The notes below the pieces were generated by a model, which saw nothing but the letters and a program-made list of their open reading frames with translations, ran no database searches and had not been told where the DNA came from. Shown here piece after piece: positions 1 through 5,641 of a DNA stretch of 12,725 nt. The stretch is from Gammaproteobacteria bacterium (GTDB lineage Bacteria > Pseudomonadota > Gammaproteobacteria > Pseudomonadales > Pseudomonadaceae): contig JAAYHO010000068.1 in the NCBI GenBank assembly GCA_012735335.1, forward strand, positions 1-12,725, read 5' to 3'. How positions within the stretch are numbered: position 1 is the first letter of the stretch; each line of letters opens with the position of its first letter. Both the position numbers and the translations under genes were made by a program.

Positions 1-170
1 AGAAGCAGCAGTCCCTGCAACAGATCTGGGGCCGCACCAGCAGCAACGGCCACGAAATGGTCCAGGCGCTCAAGGACTGGTGCGCCCAGGCCGAGGCCAC
101 CCGCATCCGGGTGCTGGAGGATTTTGCTGCACACCTGCGCACTTACAGCCTGCAGCCGAACAGCGCCTGA
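1..170 (+). CDS. C-terminus of a probable acyl-CoA/fatty acid desaturase (partial)
   Basis: Only the last 55 codons are present, read from base 3 to a TGA at 168-170. The peptide is helical and charged, with the segments LQQIWGR, MVQALKDWCAQAEA, VLEDFAAHLRTYSLQ. This resembles the C-terminal tail that follows the membrane desaturase domain in Pseudomonas delta-9 fatty acid desaturases (DesA/DesB type), which introduce a double bond into acyl chains at the inner membrane. The histidine boxes that define the family lie outside the window, so the call rests on tail resemblance from memory. The gene ends immediately before a remnant of an unrelated gene. It could also be the tail of another helical protein. 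Confidence 0.5.
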   Translation, partial: KQQSLQQIWGRTSSNGHEMVQALKDWCAQAEATRIRVLEDFAAHLRTYSLQPNSA

Positions 171-353
171 GCAGAGCTGCTGCCGGCTCGCTGGCGGCCC
201 AGTGGCGACCCGATCGACTTCGTCTACAACTTCCGTGGCGAGGACGGCAAGACCCGTGGCCGCCCGGTCGGCGTGACCGTCGACCCGGCTGGCGCGCTGC
301 TGGTGGCCGATGATCTGTCCAACACCTTGTGGAGAGTAACCCCCGATCGCTGA
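171..353 (+). pseudogene. C-terminal remnant of a PQQ-dependent sugar (sorbosone) dehydrogenase
   Basis: Sixty sense codons follow the upstream stop without a frame change and end at TGA 351-353. There is no ATG near the beginning and no room for a full gene. The peptide contains GRPVGVTVDPAGALLVADD and ends NTLWRVTPDR. This is the last blade and end of the beta-propeller in PQQ-dependent sugar dehydrogenase / L-sorbosone dehydrogenase family proteins, which are normally about 350-450 residues and periplasmic. The propeller body and signal peptide are missing, so it cannot be a working enzyme alone. The likeliest origin is a deletion that removed the 5' part of a neighbouring gene and left the tail against the desaturase stop. 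Family resemblance is strong; the history is inferred. Confidence 0.6.
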
Positions 354-384
354 CCAGCGGTCGGGGTAACCCGTCTCGGCGGGT
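341..384 (+). terminator. Tandem hairpins, probable transcription terminator
   Basis: An 11-bp stem (341-351 with 356-366, one G-T pair, loop GACC) contains the end of the remnant reading frame. It is followed by a second hairpin, ACCCG (369-373) / CGGGT (380-384), loop TCTCGG, then CGCTTT. The second resembles the common Pseudomonas AACCCG-CTCGG-CGGGT terminators, but its T-run is short and interrupted. It would end transcription from the desaturase side before the M23 peptidase gene. Confidence 0.5.
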
Positions 385-446
385 CGCTTTCGCATGCGGC
401 AGCGTTTATCCTTGCTGTTCTGTCATGCCTTGAATGGTTGCAACGG

Positions 447-1340
447 ATGCGTACCTCTATATTGGCGCTGGCCCTGCTGCTGGCCAGCCCGGCTCTGCTG
501 GGCTCGACCATCTACAAATACACCGACGCCAACGGCGTGGTGACCTACACCGACCAACGGGTAGCGGGCGCTCAGGTGTTCGTGTTCAACGACAATATCG
601 TCGAGGAGAACGACAGCAAGGTCTATGTCACCACCCGCAAGCACGCCGGTGGCGAAACCCTGCTGGTCACCAACGACCTGTATGCCCCGGTGGAGATCGA
701 ACTGGAAATCACCCGGGCCGAGCATGTGCTGGGCGCGCCGAGCAAGCCCATCCGCTGGGTACTGCAACCGCGCAGTGAAATCCGCCTGCTCACCCTGGCT
801 CCCTCCGGCACCGGCACTCCCCGGCATGAACACAAGCTGCGCTACGCCCTGGGCGACCCCCGGGCCCAGCACCTGACCGCCAGGTATCCGCTGCCCTGGC
901 GTGGCGGCCCGTTCCGCATGACCCAGGGCCCCGGCGGACGTTACAGCCATACTGGGCCCAAGGGTCGCTACGCCATCGACATCGCCATGCCGGTGGGCAC
1001 CCCGATAGTCGCCGCCCGCTCGGGAGTGGTGATCAGAACCGAGAACAATCAGAGCGGCCGTGGCACCAACCCGGCTGGCAACTTCGTGCGCATGCTGCAT
1101 GACGACGGCACCATGGGCGTATACCTGCACTTGAAGCAAGGCTCGGTACAGGTACGCGAAGGGCAGCGGATACGGGCCGGAGAGTTGCTGGCGCTATCCG
1201 GCAATACTGGCAACAGCACCGGGCCGCACCTGCATTTTGTGGTGCAGAAGAACACCGGGCTGAACACCGTTTCCATCCCCTTCGAGTTCTCCCAGCCGGT
1301 CAACAGCCTGCCCAACTTCGCCGTGGGCGGTGATCGCTGA
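447..1340 (+). CDS. Secreted DUF4124 / M23-family metallopeptidase
   Basis: A 297-aa protein beginning MRTSILALALLLASPALLGS, a signal peptide, so it acts in the periplasm or outside the cell. Residues 21-40 (IYKYTDANGVVTYTDQ) are the DUF4124 motif. A beta-rich linker follows, then a C-terminal M23 (LytM-like) domain from about residue 155. Visible zinc-site elements are H168 and D178 (SHTGPKGRYAID), H228 in VYLHLK, and HLHF with H261/H263. These are the family ligands of enzymes that cut peptide bonds in peptidoglycan cross-links, and all appear present, so it is probably catalytic rather than a degenerate EnvC/NlpD-type activator. The ATG at 447 is preferred because it begins the signal peptide; a TTG nine bases upstream is in frame. 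No strong ribosome binding site is visible. The substrate bond cannot be told from sequence. Confidence 0.88.
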   Translation: MRTSILALALLLASPALLGSTIYKYTDANGVVTYTDQRVAGAQVFVFNDNIVEENDSKVYVTTRKHAGGETLLVTNDLYAPVEIELEITRAEHVLGAPSKPIRWVLQPRSEIRLLTLAPSGTGTPRHEHKLRYALGDPRAQHLTARYPLPWRGGPFRMTQGPGGRYSHTGPKGRYAIDIAMPVGTPIVAARSGVVIRTENNQSGRGTNPAGNFVRMLHDDGTMGVYLHLKQGSVQVREGQRIRAGELLALSGNTGNSTGPHLHFVVQKNTGLNTVSIPFEFSQPVNSLPNFAVGGDR

Positions 1341-1367
1341 GCGCCGGAAAAATATTCATCGACAGGT

Positions 1368-1395
1368 GGAACTTCACCCAACAGGCCCGGTCAGA
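1368..1395 (+). promoter_or_regulatory. AlgU (sigma22/RpoE)-type promoter of the ErsA sRNA
   Basis: GGAACTT at 1368-1374 and TCAGA at 1391-1395 are separated by exactly 16 bases. This matches the known AlgU consensus GAACTT-N16/17-TCTGA with one mismatch in the -10. Transcription would begin near 1401, directly at the first sRNA hairpin. ErsA of P. aeruginosa is known to depend on this envelope-stress sigma factor, which supports the pairing of promoter and sRNA. Confidence 0.75.
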
Positions 1396-1400
1396 GATAT

Positions 1401-1534
1401 TGAACGGCCTGTCATGCCGTTCATGCTCCTTGGATGTGATTTAGTGTTGGCAGAAAATCGGGTGTCCCTCCCTGGCACAGCCCGATCGTTGAACCCCGAA
1501 CCTTCCCTCCCCATAGAAGTTCGGGGTTTTTTTT
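1401..1534 (+). ncRNA. ersA: ErsA small regulatory RNA (Spot 42-like locus next to engB)
   Basis: A non-coding stretch of about 134 nt from the predicted AlgU start to the end of a U-tract. ErsA is about 132 nt in P. aeruginosa and is encoded beside engB in the polA-engB interval; it is an Hfq-dependent sRNA that represses mRNAs such as algC by base pairing. Three hairpins are visible: GAACGGC 1402-1408 with GCCGTTC 1416-1422; ATCGGG 1457-1462 with CCCGAT 1481-1486; and the terminator 1492-1528. Two single-stranded C-rich loops are present, TCCCTCCC at 1465-1472 and CCTTCCCTCCCC at 1501-1512, suited to pairing with G-rich ribosome binding sites. It points toward the 3' end of the minus-strand engB gene. 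Identity rests on synteny, length, promoter class and C-rich loop, not on an alignment. Confidence 0.75.
1492..1534 (+). terminator. Rho-independent terminator of ErsA
   Basis: AACCCCGAAC (1492-1501) pairs perfectly with GTTCGGGGTT (1519-1528). The loop holds the C-rich putative seed, and the stem runs into eight T residues (1527-1534). The opposite strand lacks a matching T-run next to the stem, so it is directed at plus-strand transcripts. Confidence 0.9.
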
Positions 1535-1568
1535 GCCCGGGATTTGGGTGGTCGGGGCCTCAGCCAGC

Positions 1569-2207
1569 CTATTCCGCCTCTACCTCCGCATCTTGCGGAA
1601 ACAACCAGCCCTCCAGCACCGCATGGGCTTCATCCACCCCCAGCCGCTTGGGCGAGGAAAACAGCTGCACCGTGGCACGGTTGCCAAACTCCTTGCGCAC
1701 CCGGTTCTGCACTTTGAGCAGTTCACCCTTGGCCGCGCCAAAGGACAGCTTGTCCGCCTTGCTCAGCAGAATATGCACCGGCAGGCCAGTGGTATCCGCC
1801 CACTCCAGCATCATGCAATCGAACGGCGACAGCGGATGGCGGATATCCATTACCAGCACCACCCCGGCCAGCGACTGGCGGCTGGTCAGATAGGCGTCGA
1901 GATGCTGTTTCCAGTGCTCCTTCAGCTCCAGCGGCACCTTGGCGTAGCCGTAGCCGGGCAGGTCCACCAGCCGCCGCTGTTCATCCAACCCGAAGAAGTT
2001 GATCAGCTGGGTGCGGCCGGGGGTCTTCGAGGTACGCGCCAGCCGGGCATGGGTCAGGGTATTCAATGCGCTGGACTTGCCCGCATTGGAGCGACCGGCA
2101 AAGGCCACTTCCAGGCCCTGGTCCGCAGGGCACTGATCGACCTGGCTGGCGCTTTTGATAAAACTGGCGGTCTGGCAGAGGATAGCCAGCGGTATGACTG
2201 GGGGCAT
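1569..2207 (-). CDS. engB: EngB/YsxC ribosome-biogenesis GTPase
   Basis: A 212-aa protein of the TRAFAC EngB (YihA/YsxC) family, a cytoplasmic GTPase needed for assembly of the large ribosomal subunit and usually essential. The G1 P-loop is GRSNAGKSS (residues 38-46), the G2 threonine lies in KTPGRTQ (61-67), and G3 is DLPG (82-85) followed by the family signature YGYAK. G4 is SKAD (149-152), a serine variant of the common TKAD, and the G5-like stretch is LFSSPKR (182-188). Length is typical. The start [16 protein letters not shown] fits the N-terminus of Pseudomonas homologues, although no clear ribosome binding site precedes it. It is divergent from cytochrome c4 and converges on ErsA. The Pseudomonas neighbour polA is absent on its far side here. 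Confidence 0.96.
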   Translation of the reverse strand: MPPVIPLAILCQTASFIKSASQVDQCPADQGLEVAFAGRSNAGKSSALNTLTHARLARTSKTPGRTQLINFFGLDEQRRLVDLPGYGYAKVPLELKEHWKQHLDAYLTSRQSLAGVVLVMDIRHPLSPFDCMMLEWADTTGLPVHILLSKADKLSFGAAKGELLKVQNRVRKEFGNRATVQLFSSPKRLGVDEAHAVLEGWLFPQDAEVEAE

Positions 2208-2240
2208 GGGGAGGATTATCCGCTTCGATGTCTTGATACA

Positions 2241-2270
2241 TTCACGTGAGCCGCTAGCTTAGTATATAAT
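2241..2270 (+). promoter_or_regulatory. Sigma70-type promoter for cytochrome c4
   Basis: A perfect TATAAT at 2265-2270 lies 18 bases after TTCACG (2241-2246, four of six matching TTGACA). The predicted start near 2277 gives a leader of about 194 nt before the cc4 ATG. It lies in the divergent gap with engB. Confidence 0.55.
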
Positions 2271-2285
2271 GCCGCCGGTTTATAT

Positions 2286-2434
2286 CGTGACAGTGCACTG
2301 CGACAGAATGACCATTGCGCTGGCTTCAGGTGGTCGCTAGCATGGGCGCTTATTTGTGCCGGCAGCACTATTCTGTCATCACGCATTACGAGGCGGCCTG
2401 CATAGAACGCGGTCAACAAGACCGGACGCAGGCC
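2286..2434 (+). promoter_or_regulatory. Structured 5' leader of cytochrome c4 mRNA
   Basis: The 263-base engB-cc4 gap has no gene but has nested complementarity. CGTGA 2286-2290 can pair with TCACG 2379-2383, enclosing GACAGAAT 2302-2309 paired with ATTCTGTC 2370-2377. Inside are hairpins GACCA 2310-2314 / TGGTC 2331-2335 and GTGC 2356-2359 / GCAC 2365-2368. A separate two-part hairpin follows, GGCCTGC 2395-2401 / GCAGGCC 2428-2434, with CGGTC 2410-2414 / GACCG 2420-2424 at its tip (loop AACAA). This looks like a multibranched leader or an independent small RNA. There is no T-run after it, so it probably reads through into cc4. Ligand or binding protein unknown. Confidence 0.4.
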
Positions 2435-2470
2435 AGACCTGATCATTTTCAGCCGTAATTGGATTAGCCG

Positions 2471-3079
2471 ATGAATAAATTACTTGTAGGTCTAGTGTTA
2501 TCCCTCGGTGTGGCCGGTTCGGCCCATGCGCTGCAGGGTGATGCCGCTGCCGGTGAGGGCAAAGTGGCTATCTGTTCAGCCTGTCATAGCGCCGATGGCA
2601 ACAGCATCATGCCGAACTGGCCGAAGCTGGCCGGTCAGGGTGAGCGCTACCTGCTCAAGCAGATGATGGATATCAAGAGCGGTGTGCGCAACGTGCCCGA
2701 AATGACCGGCATGCTGACCAACCTGAACGAACAGGACATGGCTGACGTTGCTGCCTACTACGAGTCCCAGACCCTGGTTGGCGGTGTTGCCGACGCCGAT
2801 CTGGCCGAGCGTGGCGAAGCCATCTACCGTGGCGGCAACCTGAAGACCGGTCTGCCTGCCTGCACCGGTTGCCACTCGCCCACCGGTCAGGGTAACGAGC
2901 CCGCTGGCTACCCGCACCTGGCAGGTCAGCACGCCCAGTACACCATCAAGCAGCTGACCGACTTCCGCGAAGGCGACCGCACCAACGACGGCGACATCAT
3001 GGTCATGCGCACCATCGCCGAGCGCCTGAGCAACAAGGATATCCAGGCAGTTGCCGAGTATATCCAGGGTCTGCGCTGA
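2471..3079 (+). CDS. cc4: Di-haem cytochrome c4
   Basis: A 202-aa protein with signal peptide MNKLLVGLVLSLGVAGSAHA (cut after residue 20), exported to the periplasm where haem is attached covalently. Two class I cytochrome c domains follow in tandem, each with a CXXCH haem site: CSACH at 35-39 and CTGCH at 131-135. Likely axial methionines lie in PEMTGM (about 76-81) and in DIMVMR (175-180). Each domain ends in the usual helical DVAAYY / AVAEYI motif. Cytochrome c4 is a membrane-associated or soluble electron donor to terminal oxidases. The ATG has only a weak GGA at 2461-2463 as a ribosome binding site, which together with the structured leader suggests control of translation. A strong terminator follows, making it a single-gene unit. 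Length and two-domain layout are typical. Confidence 0.95.
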   Translation: MNKLLVGLVLSLGVAGSAHALQGDAAAGEGKVAICSACHSADGNSIMPNWPKLAGQGERYLLKQMMDIKSGVRNVPEMTGMLTNLNEQDMADVAAYYESQTLVGGVADADLAERGEAIYRGGNLKTGLPACTGCHSPTGQGNEPAGYPHLAGQHAQYTIKQLTDFREGDRTNDGDIMVMRTIAERLSNKDIQAVAEYIQGLR

Positions 3080-3108
3080 GCTGCGGAGCAGTCTGCAACA
3101 GCTGGTGA

Positions 3109-3140
3109 TAAAAAAAGGGTGGCTCTGGCCACCCTTTTTT
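3109..3140. terminator. Bidirectional rho-independent terminator after cc4
   Basis: GGGTGGC (3117-3123) pairs perfectly with GCCACCC (3128-3134), loop TCTG. It is flanked by an A-run (3109-3116) and a T-run (3135-3140), so it can work on either strand. It separates cc4 from dsbA. Confidence 0.93.
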
Positions 3141-3240
3141 GCGACTGTTGAAAACAGAAAACACAACGGCAGCCCGGCTGTCGGGAACCTTTTTGCCATC
3201 ACGCGGCCTTAATGGCAGCCACGTTCGTCCGGAGACACAC

Positions 3241-3867
3241 ATGCGCAAGGTATTATCCATAGGGTTGGTCTGGTTGCTGGGCAGTCTGGCGCTGGCGCAG
3301 GCCCAGAGCACTCAGTATCAGGAAGGGGTGCATTACGTCCAGCTGCCCGCCGTTGCCCCGACCCAGGAGCCGGACCGGGTCGAAGTAGCCGAGCTGTTCT
3401 GGTACGGCTGCGGCCACTGCTTCACCTTCGAGCCGCTGATCAGCGAGTGGAAGCAGAGCCTCCCGGAACAGGCCTATTTCCGCCCGGTACCAGCCTTCTT
3501 CGGCGGCGCTTGGGATACCCACGGTCAACTGTTCTACACTCTGGAAAGCATGAACAAGCTGGACGACACCCACACGGCGATCTTCCAGGCCATCCATAAT
3601 CAGGGTGAGCGGCTGGCGGACGTCAATGCCATGGTCAAACTGCTCAAGCAGTATGGCGTCGATGAAGACGAGTTCCGCAAGACCTGGGCGTCCCCCGGGG
3701 TCAAACTGAAAATCGCCCAGGCCAAGCGTCTGGCAAGAACCTATCGCGCGACCGGCGTACCCACGCTGATCGTCAACGGCAAGTACCGCATTGAAGGCGG
3801 TATGGCGGGCAGCTTTGAAGACATGCTGAAAATCGCCGACTATCTGGTAGAACAGGAAAGTCCCTGA
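3241..3867 (+). CDS. dsbA: Periplasmic thiol:disulfide interchange protein DsbA
   Basis: A 208-aa thioredoxin-fold oxidase that introduces disulfide bonds into exported proteins and is itself reoxidised by DsbB. The signal peptide MRKVLSIGLVWLLGSLALAQAQ is followed by the active site FWYGCGHC (C57, C60) and the cis-proline loop TGVPT (P174), with the helical insertion between them. The middle dipeptide is GH, whereas P. aeruginosa DsbA1 has PH; this pair is known to tune redox potential. The ATG at 3241 is chosen over upstream in-frame codons because it starts the signal peptide and has GGAG (3231-3234) six bases before it. It opens a plus-strand run of genes; the next begins 16 bases after its stop. 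It shares the cell compartment with cytochrome c4 upstream. Confidence 0.95.
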   Translation: MRKVLSIGLVWLLGSLALAQAQSTQYQEGVHYVQLPAVAPTQEPDRVEVAELFWYGCGHCFTFEPLISEWKQSLPEQAYFRPVPAFFGGAWDTHGQLFYTLESMNKLDDTHTAIFQAIHNQGERLADVNAMVKLLKQYGVDEDEFRKTWASPGVKLKIAQAKRLARTYRATGVPTLIVNGKYRIEGGMAGSFEDMLKIADYLVEQESP

Positions 3868-3883
3868 ACGAGGGGGTGCAGTA

Positions 3884-4762
3884 ATGATTGCAGCGGGTAA
3901 CATTCCATGGCGACGCGCCACCCAGGGATCGATGGCGCCCGCCTGCATGCAGAGCAACCCGAACTGGGCATGTGCCGATGAGGTGCCCACCCTGCCGGAG
4001 GTGTTGAAGCTGCTCAGCTTCAACATCCAGGTCGGCATCAATACCCAGCGTTATCACCACTACCTGACCCGCAGCTGGCAGCATCTGCTGCCCCACGCCC
4101 GCCGCCAGCAGACCCTGGGCCAGATCGCCCGACTGCTCAGCGAGTTTGACGTGGTCGCGCTGCAGGAAGTGGACGGCGGCAGCATCCGCTCCGGCTTCGT
4201 CAACCAGGTGGAGCACCTGGCCCGGGAAAGCCAGTTCCCCTACTGGTACCAGCAACTGAACCGCAACCTGGGGCGCTTTGCCCAGCACTCCAACGGTTTT
4301 CTCAGCCGCTACCAGCCGCAACTGCTGGAGGACCACAAGCTGCCGGGCATGCTGCCGGGGCGTGGGGCCATCCTGACCAGCTTCGGCCAGGGACCGGACA
4401 GTCTGCTGGTGGTGATGATGCACCTGGCGCTGAGTACCCGCACCCGCGCCAGTCAACTGGCCTATATCCGCGAGCGGATTGCCGACCACAGCCATGTGGT
4501 GCTGATGGGCGACATGAACACCCACGCCGAGGATCTGCTGGAGCGCTCGCCGCTCAGTGGCAGCAACCTGCATACTGCCAGCCTGCCCGGTACCTACCCG
4601 AGCTGGAAGCCGGCCCGGGTACTCGACCACATCCTGCTCAGCCCGAGCCTGAGTATCGAGCAGGTCGACGTGTTGCCGCAGCCGATCTCCGATCACCTGC
4701 CGGTGGCCATGCATATCCGCCTGCCACCGAGCATGTGCAATCTGCCGATCATCGGCCAATAA
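3884..4762 (+). CDS. Endonuclease/exonuclease/phosphatase (EEP)-family hydrolase
   Basis: A 292-aa member of the EEP superfamily (DNase I / exonuclease III / sphingomyelinase fold), metal-dependent phosphodiesterases. Visible active-site motifs in order: SFNIQVG (N47), LQEVDGG (E95), MMHLAL (H180), MGDMNTH (D210, N212), LDHILL (D248) and SDHLPV (D270, H271). The set is complete, so it should be active. No signal peptide or membrane segment is seen, which suggests a cytoplasmic protein, but the substrate (nucleic acid, lipid or sugar phosphate) cannot be read from sequence. AGGGGG at 3871-3876 lies seven bases before the ATG. In P. aeruginosa a homologue lies just after dsbA, as here. Its stop overlaps the next start (TAATG), suggesting translational coupling to the amidase. 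Confidence 0.88.
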   Translation: MIAAGNIPWRRATQGSMAPACMQSNPNWACADEVPTLPEVLKLLSFNIQVGINTQRYHHYLTRSWQHLLPHARRQQTLGQIARLLSEFDVVALQEVDGGSIRSGFVNQVEHLARESQFPYWYQQLNRNLGRFAQHSNGFLSRYQPQLLEDHKLPGMLPGRGAILTSFGQGPDSLLVVMMHLALSTRTRASQLAYIRERIADHSHVVLMGDMNTHAEDLLERSPLSGSNLHTASLPGTYPSWKPARVLDHILLSPSLSIEQVDVLPQPISDHLPVAMHIRLPPSMCNLPIIGQ

Positions 4763-5622
4763 TGCGTCACTGCGGGTTCCTTTCGCTGCGTTTCCTGTGT
4801 CTGCTCGCGGCCAGCCTGCTGCTGACCGCCTGCGGCGACCGGCTGCGTATCGATACCAGCCATCAGGCCCGTGGGCAGGACAGCCGGGTGCAGTACGTCA
4901 TCCTGCACTACACCTCGTCCAACGCCAGCCGGGCGCTGAATACCCTGACCCGGGGCGAGGTCAGCAGCCATTACCTGATCAACGACCAGCCAGCCACCAT
5001 CTACCGACTGGTGGATGAAGAGCGCCGCGCCTGGCATGCCGGGGACAGCAGCTGGCAGGGCCGCAGCTGGTTGAATGCCAGCTCCATCGGTATCGAGATA
5101 GTCCACCCCGGCTACCGGGATACCGAGCAGGGCCGGGAATGGTATGCCTGGAACCCGCAGCAGATCGAACGGCTGATCCCGCTGCTGCAGGACATACTGC
5201 AGCGTCACGGCCTGCCGCCGGAGCGGGTGCTCGGCCACAGCGACATCGCCCCGCAGCGCAAGCTCGATCCGGGGCCGCTGTTCCCCTGGCAGCAACTGGC
5301 CGAGGCCGGTGTGGCAATCTGGCCGGATGCCGCCCGGGTTACCCAGTATGAATACCTGCTGGCCGGGCAGACACCGCCGCTGGCCTGGTTCGAGACCAGC
5401 CTGCAACGCTTCGGCTACAACACCAGCGCCCGCCCCGGCCAGACCGATGCCCTGCGCAACGTGATAGCCGCCTTCCAGATGCGCTTTCGGCCCGCCCGAC
5501 ATGACGGCGAGCCGGATGCCCAGACCGCTGCCATACTGGCAGCGCTGGTGCCCGGCAGCTTCGCCGAAATCGAGCAACACCGCGGCCTGAATGAAGTCAC
5601 CCGCGACCTGACCCCACCCTGA
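4762..5622 (+). CDS. ampDh2: AmpDh2-type lipoprotein N-acetylmuramoyl-L-alanine amidase
   Basis: A 286-aa Amidase_2 (AmpD/AmiD) family enzyme that cleaves the amide between N-acetylmuramic acid and the stem peptide. The N-terminus ends in a lipobox, LTAC, so C24 should be lipidated and the enzyme tethered in the envelope. Zinc and catalytic elements: H49 in VILHYTSS, E112 in IGIEIVH, H159 in LGHSDIAP and D169 in KLDPG. From about residue 207 a peptidoglycan-binding-like domain follows (LQRFGYN, AAFQMRF, AQTAAILAAL). This matches AmpDh2 (PA5485 in P. aeruginosa), an outer-membrane-anchored amidase, and its position near dsbA and the EEP gene fits. The ATG at 4762 is preferred over one 27 bases upstream because it gives a clean lipoprotein signal and forms TAATG with the preceding stop. 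Confidence 0.9.
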   Translation: MRHCGFLSLRFLCLLAASLLLTACGDRLRIDTSHQARGQDSRVQYVILHYTSSNASRALNTLTRGEVSSHYLINDQPATIYRLVDEERRAWHAGDSSWQGRSWLNASSIGIEIVHPGYRDTEQGREWYAWNPQQIERLIPLLQDILQRHGLPPERVLGHSDIAPQRKLDPGPLFPWQQLAEAGVAIWPDAARVTQYEYLLAGQTPPLAWFETSLQRFGYNTSARPGQTDALRNVIAAFQMRFRPARHDGEPDAQTAAILAALVPGSFAEIEQHRGLNEVTRDLTPP

Positions 5623-5641
5623 TCAAAGGATTGCCCGCCCC

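Noticed and set aside
1330..1893. Plus-strand open frame of 187 codons across the ErsA region
   Set aside because: It crosses an intrinsic terminator and runs antisense to engB; no motif or ribosome binding site.
2233..2246. ANR/FNR box (TTGAT-N4-ATCAA) upstream of cytochrome c4
   Set aside because: Only the left half TTGAT is present; the right half is not recognisable.
3139..3240. Upstream extension of DsbA by 34 residues
   Set aside because: It begins inside the cc4 terminator and would bury the signal peptide; ATG 3241 has GGAG at the right distance.
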